From contig CAJNDS010000303.1 in NCBI GenBank assembly GCA_905221605.1, forward strand, positions 127,501-170,663: a stretch of 43,163 nt of DNA. The letters run 5' to 3'. Below, in pieces: positions 1 through 11,500 of the stretch (the stretch's first letter is position 1; each line of letters opens with the position of its first letter). Origin of the DNA: Symbiodinium natans. Lineage: Eukaryota; Sar; Dinophyceae; Suessiales; Symbiodiniaceae. Both the position numbers and the translations under genes were made by a program. The notes beneath the pieces are model-generated. The model saw only the letters and a program-made list of their open reading frames with translations. It did no database searches and had not been told where the DNA came from.

Positions 1-635
1 CTTCACAGTTTTTCTGCAGGGTACCCAGCTAGAAAGAATAGCTTGGGTGTGGTGTACTGCAGATTTGCAAGGCACACATCCGGTGCCATTATGATGGTTG
101 GCGGCTACGGGCTGTGCGAAATAGTCGCGCTGAGATATGCTTGTGCCGGTCACAAGGACTTCTAGCATGTTCATACGGAAGTTGTGGCCCGGGAATCCGG
201 CCTGTTTGTCCTGCGTGCCGGAGGACACAGTGGCGGGGCCAATCTTGAAGCCCGGTGCTCGTCCATGATTGGGACGCATGGTAGGCCTGGTAGGCCGGCT
301 TAGAAAGATTGTGCGAGTCGCTCTGCACCCAATTCCCTGGCCCACCCCCGAGGCCTAGAGAGTGGCGAGTCCGAGCTGCTCTAATCGGCTTGTCTCTGTG
401 CAGCGGCATTGCTTTTCAGGCAAATGTCTGCACGCTTACACAAGTTGAAAAGAGTGAGTGAATTTGGCCGTGTAACATGCTTCAGACCCATGTTTCTGTA
501 CTGGCGTTCTCTTGTTGCTAGGTTTGCGGTTTCCTGTCGCCAAAGCCAGTGGATTCTCTAGGCACAGATTCCTGTGTGGGTCTTACAATGCTTGGCTTGC
601 CTTTGTGGGCTGACTGTTCACAACTGGGATTCAAG

Positions 636-2078
636 GTGCAGATGTCTGGGTGGTCCCGAGCAAGATCGACTTCGAGTATGTCCTGCAGAAGCCAGGCTGA
701 GTTTGGGGCACTCGACGGTTAGTTGTCCACAATGTGTGCGTTCACATAGTCGGCAGTCATACAGATCCAAGCAGAGCATGCATGCAGGGGGCGACCACCT
801 GTCGCTCGCTGTCCGAATCTCCCAGGAGCCAGAAACAGTCGACTGCACGAAGTTTCGACGCGTGCGTGTGCGCAACCGGCACGGTTGAGAATCGCGGAAT
901 TTGGATGTTTGAGTGCAGGCCATTGCAGACCGGGACAAGCTGTTGCTAGACACGGCGCATGGGTCGTCCATGTCCCAGACGAGGTTTCCGCTTTCAATGC
1001 AGAGGTAGGCGGAGGCCACAGTATGAGAGGCTAAGGCAGGATGTGGGGTGCCATGGGAAGCGAGGCAAGCAATGGGATCAATGGGGGAGGTATGGCAGGT
1101 AATGGCAGGCAATGGCAGAGAAGGCTGGAGGCTGGAGGCTATTGCCACTCTGCTGCCTGCTTGCACTCTGTTGCCTCCGTTGAGGTGCCTCCTCCTCAAG
1201 ACGCTCGAGTACTGGTTCGAGGCATCACAAGGGATCGCAAAGCACTGCCATAGCTTACCGTTCTGATTTGCCATTGTCTTGGTCTGAAAAGAAGCGTAGG
1301 AGAAGCTGCAAATGCAGGTGTCGGCGGGCTTGTTCATGGTTGGCAGCCACCTCGCAGCCAGAGACCAAGCTGGAGATGTGACGTGGGATGCCGTGTTTCG
1401 GTCTCTGGCAAACCAGAATGATTGTGAGTGCCAGCTCTTTGCAGTTCCGCTTGCCCTGCGCGCCTAGATCTGGTGGTACTGCCCGGAGCGTCGGCTGGAT
1501 CTGCCGGAGAAGCTACCTGAACTGGCAAAGCGGGACCCGCGCAGCATCGCTGAACCCGCTCTGCATCGCTTCGCGATACTCTGACATGACTCTGTTGGTA
1601 CCAGTACATGATGGTTGTAGGTTCTCTCCACACGCAAGTTTCGTTGTGAGAGGAGCTGCGCCGCCAGGGCTATGCCACAACCTTCATCAGCTGGGGGGGC
1701 ACCGGCTCTGACCTGGAGGCCGACTTGATCTCGTGGTGTGTTGTGGTGAATTGGGAACTCCGTTTCTGATCGGATTGGTAGATCTCTGACACAGAGATCG
1801 TTTCAGGATGCAAGCTCCGAGGACGACACGCCTACCGAGTGCAGCTGACATGGCTGTCCCACCTTCGACGGCCCTTCGGCAATGTGCGGGCCCTGGCTCT
1901 CTCCCTCTCCCTCTGCCTATCTCTCCGGCTCTCAGCAGTGGTGCCTCTGTACGCTGAGGTACCGAAGTTCGCTGTCGCATGTTGTCGTCGCCTGTTCCAA
2001 AAACGAAGTTTTCTTGCAGATCGTTCAATTGCACGAGTGCGAGCCGCTGTTCACTTCCTGGATCCCGCCTGGCTCAAG
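636..2078 (+). CDS. Unidentified spliced gene, exon-like islands
   Basis: I do not recognise this gene. Several short open segments on the plus strand read like real protein and have the splice style of the two identified genes. Likely exons are 636-690 (ADVWVVPSKIDFEYVLQ, AG|G start, GC donor), about 1336-1421 (HLAARDQAGDVTWDAVF), 1468-1572 (CPERRLDLPEKLPELAKR, GC donor), 1653-1735 (RRQGYATTFISWGGTGSDLE, GT donor) and 2020-2078 (IVQLHECEPLFTSW, GC donor). The full reading frame across them was not closed, and the start and end were not found. A further island near 148-260 may belong to it. The segments could come from one gene or from fragments of a mobile element. Confidence 0.4.
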
Positions 2079-2861
2079 GCTTACCGTACCGAGTTTTCGA
2101 GCAACAGAGGCACGCACAACATCACAACATCTCAATGCTGCAATGTAGATTCAAGCGACCAAGCATGTCCCCTTCAAGACTGCCGCATTGGCAACACAAC
2201 GCTCTGTGAAACATACTGGACAGCGGACTCTGGCATCACTGCTGGATACTGGAAGCATGGAGCCCAGCAGAGGTTTGCTTTGTCACGGAAGCTAGCTCCT
2301 TGGAGCGTGCGAGAGTTGCCGTTCACCAATCAATCTCTCAAGTGTTCTGGTCGGTGAAAAGTTAGCAAAGCGACCGCGGGCCCCAAGCGGCCTGGAAATC
2401 AATGAGTTAATGGCCTTCGACGTGGAGGGGTGGGTGGGTGGGTGGTGGGTGGGCACCATGCCGCCGGCAATGATTGATTCCCATGAAGATTTCGTGTGAT
2501 TGATGGAGGCGCACCCCCACCCCACATCACTCCACTTCCCGAAAAGTGTTGTGCAACGCAGCCGAAAAGCTTGCTTGTTGCAAATTTCCTCAAATTGGAA
2601 TGCCCAACCCTAGCGCGCTCAACTCAGCAACCTGCGCTGCGTAGAGCAGAATTGGCCCGTGTCTAGCTTTCGTGGCCACAGTTTAAACGGTTTCTACTAT
2701 CTACATCTGTCTACCATGAAAACCTCAAGGTCCCTTCAGGGCCTCAAAAACTCCTAAGTGCCCACCCGAAGCAACCATGGAAAACCTGGGGGATGCCGAT
2801 CTGAAATGTTACGCTCGTGCAAAGGGTATGTTTTGGTGGGTTCGAGGAGTTATGTAGTGCA

Positions 2862-2865
<4 letters not shown>

Positions 2866-2925
<60 letters not shown>
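2866..2925. repeat. (GT)30 microsatellite
   Basis: A perfect 60-nt GT dinucleotide run. It creates artificial open frames of Cys-Val or Thr-His on the two strands. Confidence 0.98.
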
Positions 2926-2928
<3 letters not shown>

Positions 2929-4656
2929 TCTTACGTTGAGTTGTTTTGAGTTCCTGGGGTGGGGTGTAGGAGCCCGCTTTGTTGCTCTGAGGCAGATGCA
3001 TGTTGGTCTGTACAATGCCCCGCTTGTGGCTGCGCGAACCCTGGCATGTTACATATCAAAACACACAGCTTTGAGGAATCATAGATGTAAATTTCCACAT
3101 TTTGCACAAAATCCTTGCAGCACGTTTCAGGTCCATAGCAGCCTTGGCCCCTGTGGCTTTATCGGTGGTTGGTGCAGGCCAATGCTGCTGAAATTTGCTA
3201 CTTTTCGTTCCCAATGCGCGCATGATTGCTCCACACAGCTGTGCAGTGTACAGGAGATGATGTCCACAAGTGCCACCAGCCGTATGTGCTGAGTGGCTCG
3301 GTGCAGCCCTGAGCGTTTGCACGGTCTTCGGCGGCCCACCGCAATGAAACCAGTTCAGCAGGCATCTGATGCTGAAAGAACTTGGCCCGAATCTAACTAT
3401 CGATACGAGCCACGTCTGCATGTGCGATACTATTGCTCCGATGGTGAGAAACGCCATTTGCTCTAAGCATGAGCTCCCATGTGTGAGTGTGTGTGAAGTC
3501 TCGTTCGGAGTTTCCAAGCACGGGGGTTGCGCTGAGGGTAGGGGAGGGGGGTAGCCGAACGGGGAGAGTAGATACACGGCCCCAAATTTCCTGGTCCGGT
3601 GGATCCCCGGGAGGCAAGCTGGCATGTCCGTGCAAGCAAAGCTCATCCCATGCTGATAAAAATATTCACATGGGCATTCAGGTTGCGTGCAATCCGTGTA
3701 AGTCGTGTAATTTGCAATGTGTCAGTTCACGACTTCACCTCTGCCTGAGGCAGAGACTGTTGAAGAGACTGCTGAGATGTCCTTCTTGCTTGGCTGGCAT
3801 GGATGTTGCATCGCATTGCTCGACAGTTATGGATGTCAACTGGCTGCATCATGTCGGTGTCATATGTCCTGTTTTGCTCTGCCATCGCCAGGCAATCTTC
3901 CCTTCAACTTGCAGCTTCCGGCGGAGGTGGGTTGTGAGTGTGCAAAGCATGCCCAGAACAAAGCCTTTCCTTAAGCACATGATTTTTTGCACTCCGGGTG
4001 TGCCAGACTCTCCCCACAGGTCTTGCGGGACCAAAAGTTTAACGTCTCCGGAACTTAAGCTTGTCCGTTTTCCAGTCAGTCCGTCAGTCCTGGGATCAAA
4101 ATGTTCTGCGTGCATTTTACGGTCCTGGCCATTTGGGCAAATCAAGAATGGCGTCGGCAATCTCAAGGTGCAGACACAGTTTAAAGCCTTTCACCCCGTG
4201 ACGGTGAAAAAAGCACCACACTCAACGCAAATGTGAGGGCCTGACAAAACGTCTTCTCGCTGATGTTTCTGGCGGCGCACCTCCAAGCATGACATCGTTC
4301 CAGTCGTACGCACCTTGTTTGAATCGCGTCTCAGCTCCAGCTGGATGCTATGATTGCCGTCGGCTTCTTACCAAGATCTGCGTAGGTCTGCCTTATCCCA
4401 CAGGCAAGGAGGCCGCGAAGAAGAGGAAGCATTACAGCTCACTGGGGTCAAGCGCAGCTACTCGAAAACGAAATCCCCTTGCCCTTGTTGATCTTGTTTG
4501 GTTTTGCAATGTTCTTGCTGCTCTCTGTAATTGTCACATCTGTCGGCCATTTTATGGCATGCAACTTGTCGGGTCGGGGAAGATGAATTGAAAAAAACTG
4601 TGCCCTCTCATGCCACAAACCACAGCTCTTCCCAAACAGTTTGCTTGTGAGGAATG

Positions 4657-4686
4657 TTTTGGCTCACCCACGAAGGTTTTGGCTCA
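4657..4686 (+). repeat. Tandem pair of TTTTGGCTCA
   Basis: TTTTGGCTCA occurs at 4657-4666 and again at 4677-4686, inside a roughly 20-bp tandem duplication. It matches ten bases of the dinoflagellate spliced-leader sequence as I recall it, but the flanking bases differ. Confidence 0.5.
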
Positions 4687-4887
4687 CCTACGAACTGAAG
4701 CCTGGATTTCTGTCTGTTGATCGGGGTTTCGGGTTTCGAGTGTAACAAGAGCTTGGGGACATTTTCTGCATCTTTGGTCAGGCAACACAAGCAAGGGGAT
4801 CCCGGCGACCACGGCCGCTGGCTCCTCCCAAAGACCCCTCTGGCAGGCCTGGTGGGTCTGCGCGCACGTGGGTGGCGCGCGCGCCGC

Positions 4888-4889
<2 letters not shown>

Positions 4890-4920
<31 letters not shown>
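4890..4920. repeat. (GT)n microsatellite
   Basis: A 31-nt perfect GT run that directly follows a GC-rich alternating stretch (4875-4889). Confidence 0.97.
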
Positions 4921-4922
<2 letters not shown>

Positions 4923-5785
4923 GCTTGGAGCTCCAGGCCAAGGCAAGCAAGCTGCTCCAGACTGCTTTTATCATAGAGGCCTCGGAGCAAGAACCTTGCT
5001 CGACTTCTCTCTTCCACAGTGCAGAGGAGCCTGTCGCGATAGCTTTGCATGAGAAGCTTGCCTGGGACTCAAACCACGTTCGAAATCACTTGAAAAAAAG
5101 CAACGCGAGCCTTCGAATGCATAGAAATCGATTTCCGAGGTCCCAGCTTTAGCCGTACTTGTCTTCCCGCTCGGATCTTGGTCCACATGCACATGTGCTG
5201 TATGTGCTGTACAGTGCGCGCTGTAGTTTGGTTCCTGGCGGTCCCTGATCTGTGAAGCTAATGGAGCTGACAAACAGGCCAATCCATGTGGTGGCTTTGA
5301 GCCTGTTGTGGTCCTTGTCATTCCTTGTCCAAATCTATTGAACGGAAGTTTGTGTTTTGCCTTCGCCTGCTTCTTCGTGCATCGCGCTCGGCAAATCCCA
5401 GGCTGCCACGTCTTTCAGCTGATGTCTAAAGAGACTCTGCAAACTCTGCAAATAGCACTGCAGCCATTCGCCATAGCCCAGCGAAGGCCTAGGTGCCAGC
5501 TTAGCCACTGCACGTTTCGGGTGGTTCATTAAGATGCGTTTGCATTGAGCACGATTTTGCTGCTACAAGCACAAATAGTTCCAACTTCCCCAAATGGAAT
5601 CCGTTTCATATTTTCAGCTCCTTGAGCCGTTATATCGCTTAAGGAACTTTTTCTTGGAATGGGCCTGGATACCCTAAATTCGTTAAGCTCCCAAAGAAGC
5701 CCTAGTTTAGGATTTTCGGATCAGCACCCTTTCCACTTTCATTTTTTTGCTCTCCACTTTCCACGTTCCTTTTTTCTGACCAGTT

Positions 5786-5881
5786 CTTTCCACTTTCCAT
5801 TTTTGTCGAGACATTGGAGTGTCACTGTTGTTGAGGGAGGTGGTGTGGGTGCAGCAAAAGTAGAAAGTGGAAAGTGGAAAG
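5786..5881. repeat. 14-bp inverted repeat
   Basis: The arms CTTTCCACTTTCCA (5786-5799) and TGGAAAGTGGAAAG (5868-5881) are exact reverse complements separated by 68 bp. Further imperfect copies of the CACTTTCC unit lie just upstream, so the sequence could fold back or could derive from a small repeated element. Confidence 0.8.
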
Positions 5882-8169
5882 CGCGAGAACAACAGTCGAG
5901 GTAAGTCACCAGTGGGGAGGGTTTAGAGTCTGACGTCTCGGGGATCACCTTCACATCCACAACCGACACCGGGGGGGGGGGGCGAGCATATGTGTACAAA
6001 ATAAAGTTTATGTGTATATATACTTCTGATTCATTTAGTACCCACGCACACTCTTCACTCGTGCAAGGTTGGCGGTGGTATTCCTCCTCCTCGTGACACA
6101 GCTTTTACCGGCAGGGTTTTATCCAGGTTCGGGTGTTGGATCGGTCAATATCCAGCAACATTTGGGGCAATTTCCCCCCCCCCCCCTTCCCTTGAGCCTT
6201 TTGCACTGTGGGGAAGGCAGCGAGTCCGGCGCCTCGAGGTTCCGACTTGGTGTGTTTCTCACGGGAGGTTTCAGGATCGGTCACAAACCAAACTTCAGAG
6301 TCCTGGGTCTCTTTTGGTGCAGGATGTTGCAGAGCGTTCGCCTTCCAATTCCTCAGGCCGTGCAGTTGCACAGCACAGTGACATTCTGTGGCTGCCTTCT
6401 GGGTTGCGCGAGATTGTGCGAGTGTGACATTGGTGACATTGTAGGCTCGAACGGCTTCCGCGCTTGCCGCTTCTCCCGTCTGTGGGAGCATGTTGCTGCC
6501 AAACAGCGAGGCGGAAAGCAGTGCCCTGACTCGAGAGAGCTCCGAGCTGTAGACAATGTTGAGGCCGTGCTGAAAGCATCCCTTTCGAGCATAAGGACTC
6601 GTTTCTGCTGCTTCTGCTCATGTGAAAGACTCCTCAAATGCTCATGCGCAGGATTTCGAAGCGAGTCGTGGTGAATGGCAGTGCAGGGAGGAGCAGAAGT
6701 TGGGACTGTGTTGGCATGGTTCATTCTGTCTCACATGGACTTTTGGTGAACATATGCTCGACAACGCTGCGGGTAGGGCTCTTCTGCTTGCCGCTTTCGG
6801 AGTGTCGAAGATGAGACGGACTGGGGCTTAGACGGAGCTTGGATTCTCAATGTAATGACTGACAATGTCTGACAATGTCTGACAACTGCTCACTTGTTAC
6901 AAGCCAGGCCGATGCTTCGAGTGGCCTACCAAAGCTGCGAGACAGATCCCCGATGTAGCGTCGAGGTCGCGCGACACCCAGGAGTACCCATCAGCTACGC
7001 ATCTTCCGAGGAAGAAGTTCGGCACACCATGAGGATTCACAAAGTCTGACCACGAAAGGTCGATGCCACAAAGCCGCTGTTTCAAATCTACGGGCGGAAG
7101 GTTGGCATGATGTCTCAAATGCCCTGATGTTCTTCCGGTTCCCCACATTCACACGTGCTTGGTCATCGCCTCCTGCTCCTTCACCCACCATCACCACAAT
7201 GTGGCAACTTGTGACGGATCTCGGCTCTCAGCTGCGGAGATCCATCTCTTTTCCCTTCCTCTCTGAGTCTCCCTACTCTGGTCTTGTCACTGCTCCGTAG
7301 CATGCTCGGCAGGATGTGGTCTATGGGTCCATGGAGCCCGGCCCAACACGAATGCAAAAGTGTGTCATTGTCAAGCACAAGAACCTGCCCATCCTTCGGT
7401 TAGAGGCCACTGAACGATCATAGGGCGACTGCAGGGCGATGGCAGGGTTGAGGAATGTGTAGGAATGTGTAGGAATGAATGTGTTGTTCTACATGTTCTA
7501 CTTGGTCAGACCTTGTGTCAGAATTTGCCAGGTAGCTTCCCTCGAGACGTTGGAGGTAGAAGCAACAAACCCCAGGGATGGTCGAAGATTGGCCATTGGA
7601 GGCAGAGCTGTGCAGCTACAAAGAAGCAGCTCCATGAGAGCCGCCTTTTTGCCATGAGAAGATTTGTTGGGTGCTTCTGGTCAAATCTGCAGGTCGGTAC
7701 GCCCAAAGCAACGAATGGCAGTTGCAGGCGCGCAGGGATTTGTTGTGCTTTTTTTCATGCATTTGCATTGCATGCTATGTTTTGCTGCTGTTTCTCTAAA
7801 CTGTGGAATCACATCAGGCAGAGCCGGGAGCGGATGTGCTGCTCATTCTGTCATGCGTCCTGGCGGTAGCCGCTCAGTCGAAAGTGTTTTGCACATGGGT
7901 TTCTGATAAGTTCATGGTAAACGCATGATTGAACGGCAGAGCGTCTGCACATTGGAAGAGGCATCAGAAGTGCTCATGTAGCTCAATCGCGAACCAGCTG
8001 CTGTTGCGCATCGTACTCGTCCGGCATGATTCGTCCATGGCATGCCAGGGTGTAGTAGGAGGGGAACTGTCAGGCACGCTTGTGGCCTGCGGCCACGGAT
8101 GAGCAGTCTGGCCAGTTCCATGGCGAGCAGTGGAGTCTTCCTGGCCTCCAAGCTGCGCAAAGCCATCAA

Positions 8170-8331
8170 AGCCCTGCAGCGGGTCCAAGCCCTGTGGTAG
8201 GCTTTAGCCCTGTGGTGGGTCAAAGCCCTGTGGTGGGTCAGAGCCCTGTGGTGGGCCCTAGCCCCACAGTGGGCCCTGGCCCCACCGTGGGCCCTAGCCC
8301 CACAGTGGGCTTTAGCCCGACGGTGGGCTTC
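8170..8331. repeat. 18-bp minisatellite, nine units
   Basis: Nine contiguous 18-bp units of the form AGCCCTGTGGTGGGTCAA cover these positions, with point differences between units. Because 18 is a multiple of three, both strands stay open: the plus strand reads Ser-Pro-Val-Val-Gly-type hexapeptides and the minus strand Ala-His-rich hexapeptides. I see no reason to prefer either as a real protein. Confidence 0.95.
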
Positions 8332-8432
8332 AGCTAGAGCACAGCTCGGCCGTAGATGCTGGTGTGATTTCCTTTTTGCGCAGCACTGCGCAGTGCAAGA
8401 TGAAAAGCAGATGGAGCAGATAGCGTTCACAA

Positions 8433-8453
8433 ACTCTCTCCTCCCTGTGCAAG
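8433..8453 (+). promoter_or_regulatory. Possible trans-splice acceptor of the EDEM gene
   Basis: A pyrimidine-rich stretch (8433-8449) ends in an AG at 8452-8453, four bases before the proposed start codon at 8458. Dinoflagellate mRNAs receive a spliced leader at such sites. This is inference from position and composition only. Confidence 0.3.
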
Positions 8454-8457
8454 CGGC

Positions 8458-8524
8458 ATGCGATGGAAGTTGTCAGCGTTCTTCATTGTTGTTTTTGGAA
8501 GTGTTCGAAGTTTGCGGGGAGAAG
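8458..8524 (+). CDS. EDEM: EDEM exon 1, signal peptide
   Basis: The ATG at 8458 opens MRWKLSAFFIVVFGSVRS: a basic start, a hydrophobic core and small residues before a likely cleavage site, as expected for an ER-lumen enzyme. The exon ends in phase 1 at a GC donor (8525). The next exon (9020) completes a Val codon and continues PRHERSAAAEK, then VQQMYKHAF. I chose this start because of the signal peptide and the phase match. Continuing the open frame past 8524 gives no family sequence. Confidence 0.75.
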
Positions 8525-11500
8525 GCAGTCTGCCACCAGCGCAGTGCCTTGACCACAGACAGTGTTCAACCGAAGAGGCATCGCCTGGAATGGAAAATCA
8601 AAGGCCTGGGCCTGAACCTGCCATATTAGGGCCTTATGGCAGTTCAACAATGTTCACCATGCACAGCTTCAGCAGAGCCTCAGTCGAGGCTACGATCCTG
8701 CCTGTCTAGAGCTACGCTCGGCTGATTGGGTTCGCAGAAGTTTGGACTGTTTCTTTGTGCAGGCTGAAGTCTTGGAAGTCTCTGTTCGTAGCCATTGGCT
8801 GCACCACCTGTTACATGACATTACATGACAAATTGACAAGCACGCAAAGACTGATCAAAAGGACTACACTACACGGCGAAGGCCGTTGACAACTTGCTCT
8901 TGACACGCTTCTGCTAGCAAACGCTGACGCGCATCGTTCTCAAAAAGCAAGCGTCCGTGTGACCGAGAGAATGGGCTGGCGATGCATCTTCGTCATACCG
9001 CTTGTTGCAGCAGATGCAGTTCCGCGGCACGAGCGCAGTGCTGCTGCAGAAAAGGCAGGCTGTCGCATTTGTATGCCCTTGTGTGGGCAAGACCTCGGTG
9101 ACAAGAGTCACGCGGGCGCATGCGTTCAGGTTCAGCAGATGTACAAACATGCCTTTGATCCTCGGCAGAAAGTAAGCACAATGTAACACAAGTGTGCGAC
9201 GGAAAGCAAAGCTTTTGCACACTCAGGACTCGTACATGTCCCATGCCTTTCCGGCTGACGAGCTCCGACCTTTGTCTTGCGATGGCCGGCTTCGGCGCGA
9301 ACGAGGTGATCTCGATGCAATGTTGGGCAATTACTCCATGAGCCCTGGCTGAGTTTGGGCATGTCGGGGCCGATGAGGTGGCAAATCATGTAATGACCAA
9401 GAGATTGTGGTAGATGGGGATACGATCAAGTCAGCTTTGTCATTCCTGGTCCTCCCGGCAGGACCCTGATTGACTCTTTGGATTCCCTAGTTATTTTCAA
9501 GCGAAAGACAGCGTTCAAGGCATCGGTCCAGTGCAGCATCTCTCCAGCCTAGGTTGCAGCGAGTGCGAGTTGTAGAGTGGTGGGGGATTTGATTAATGTT
9601 CAGCTTTTTGGTAGGTGGCTGTTTCGTACATTGACGACAATGTCCACTTCGGCAAAGATCTCGAAGTGAGTACCTTTGAAGTCAACATCCGCAGCTTGCC
9701 TGCAGAGCATGTGTAACTCGTAGAGGAGGGCTTCTTTTGGTACTTGTTTTCGTGCTTTTCGATATACTTTTCGGTACTTTTTGGCACTTTTTGGTACTTT
9801 GTTCTCTCGGTCCTGCAGGCCCTGCTCTGCTGGCCTCACGGCACCCAAACCCTTCGGAATCCCATCACACCCTTGCAACACACGAGCATGTGTGTTGCAA
9901 GGGTGTGGAAGGGGGGGGGGAACTAAAAAGCACGCCATCAAAGGACATTCGTTCAAACCCATGTGAATCTTCTCCAAGCCCATCAGCGCGAATGATGCTT
10001 GCAGGGGGGGGGCCTGTGCCCTAAGCCAGAGAGCAGTCAGAACAGGGAACAAAATCAACAAACGCCAAAAGAAAGACAACGAGAATTCCTTCATCTCTTT
10101 TGCGTTTTCGCATTTTTCACACTTTTTCATGTCTCGTGTTTGTTTTTTTGTTTTCCTGTTTTGCCCGTTTAGCGTGTTGCTTTTTGCACCCCAAATTCTC
10201 TGAAATGCGCTTTTATCGTCATGTGTCTTGCGGCCACCCCCCCCCCCCCCCCCCCTTCCCTCCCATCGCTTTTCTCGATGCGGCTGCCAACTTGCTTCAC
10301 AGAACACCATGCCATCAATGGCCGTTCCTTCAAACCCATACGAGTCCTTTCATCATATCTGCAAACAACAAGAGGAGATGCATGATAATTTGTAGTTTAA
10401 GCGTAAATGTTTGCATGCGCCGCCTCGTCCGCCGGGCTGGCCCAAGCCACGGGATGCACAGGTCGGCGGTCCAAGTGGTGCAACTCGGAGTTCCAGATGC
10501 GGAAAGCCACCGCGGGTGAGAAAAACGCCGGAGAGCAGCCGACCGGTAACCCCGAAATCTTGAGAACCAGTAGCATACAATGAGTGAGTTTGGACGAAAG
10601 TGTAGGTGTGTTGGAGGACCCTCGAAGCCATGTTTGCCTTGATTAGCAGCGAAGGCTTGCTGCACCCAAAACCCTTCGGTGCACTTGTTGTTGCCAAGTG
10701 AAGGTTGATGCTGGGCTTTTGCTCGTTCAAATATGGATGAAAGAATGTTTTCCGAATCAAGTGTAGAAACACTGCAGAGAAAATAGAGGTGTCCGGTTGC
10801 AGCGAAAGGCTTTCATTTCAAAGCATGGTCACCGCAGGCATCCTGGGTGGTTTGCTGAGCGGCCATCTGCACGCGCAGAAGATCTTGCCGAAGTACACAG
10901 GAGGGCTGTTGGACAAGGCGCAGCGGGAATTTTTGACGGCTTGATCTAGGCTAGTTGATACTGTAGTTGCCACGGTCTTCATCGCTGCGCAACTAATCAT
11001 TACCAGCCTCATGAAGGCAGGAACCGATTTTGTGCCAGATGGCTTGTACGGTCGTGCAACAATCGTGTCCTGGACGTGGAGATGCAGTTGATCGCAACAG
11101 AATAGAGCGGTTCTAGACAAAGGCTTGCTGGCAAATATCCGCGAGCCGAATCAAGATCGAGACTTGTGCAACGCATGCAGCCCCTGGTGGATCCTTCGTC
11201 CTTGCCCACGGTTCCGAAGCTGTAATTGCGTCGGCCCACGTTCGCGTGCCGCCAAGCCATAAGGTCGAAACTGAACCGCGTTCCCCGGCAGCTCCAGAAG
11301 AGCGGCTTTTCTTACACGGTAAATGCAGTTATTGACGCGTGGAAGAATCATTCCGGGAGCTGACACGCGAAGTTGCACGTGTGCCCGGAAGGGTTTGCGG
11401 AACCATGTTTCCTCGGGCAGGCGATGCTTTGCCTGACTGGACTGCGTGCGTAACTGCCACTGCAGCAGTGATCTGACCTTGTATTGCAAGTAGAACGCAA

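Larger units (their letters stand above)
2079..8457. other. Mostly unassigned region upstream of the EDEM gene
   Basis: No gene could be identified here. It holds microsatellites, homopolymer runs (G12 at 5971-5982, C13 at 6174-6186) and an 18-bp minisatellite, all listed separately. A few short coding-like stretches occur on the plus strand, for example a cysteine-rich one near 2991-3048 (VQCPACGCANPG) and an acidic one near 3740-3790 (LPEAETVEETAEM). None could be linked into a gene. Long open frames on both strands are not convincing as continuous coding sequence. Confidence 0.5.

Noticed and set aside
618-1337. 239-codon minus-strand open frame
   Set aside because: Composition looks random, it is rich in Ser, Cys and Arg, and the plus strand of the same interval carries better exon-like segments with splice signals.
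2758-3015. Open frames of repeated Cys-Val or Thr-His
   Set aside because: They are simple translations of the GT microsatellite.
9600-10310. 236-codon minus-strand open frame
   Set aside because: It overlaps EDEM exon 6 on the opposite strand and runs through a homopolymer and hairpin in intron 6.
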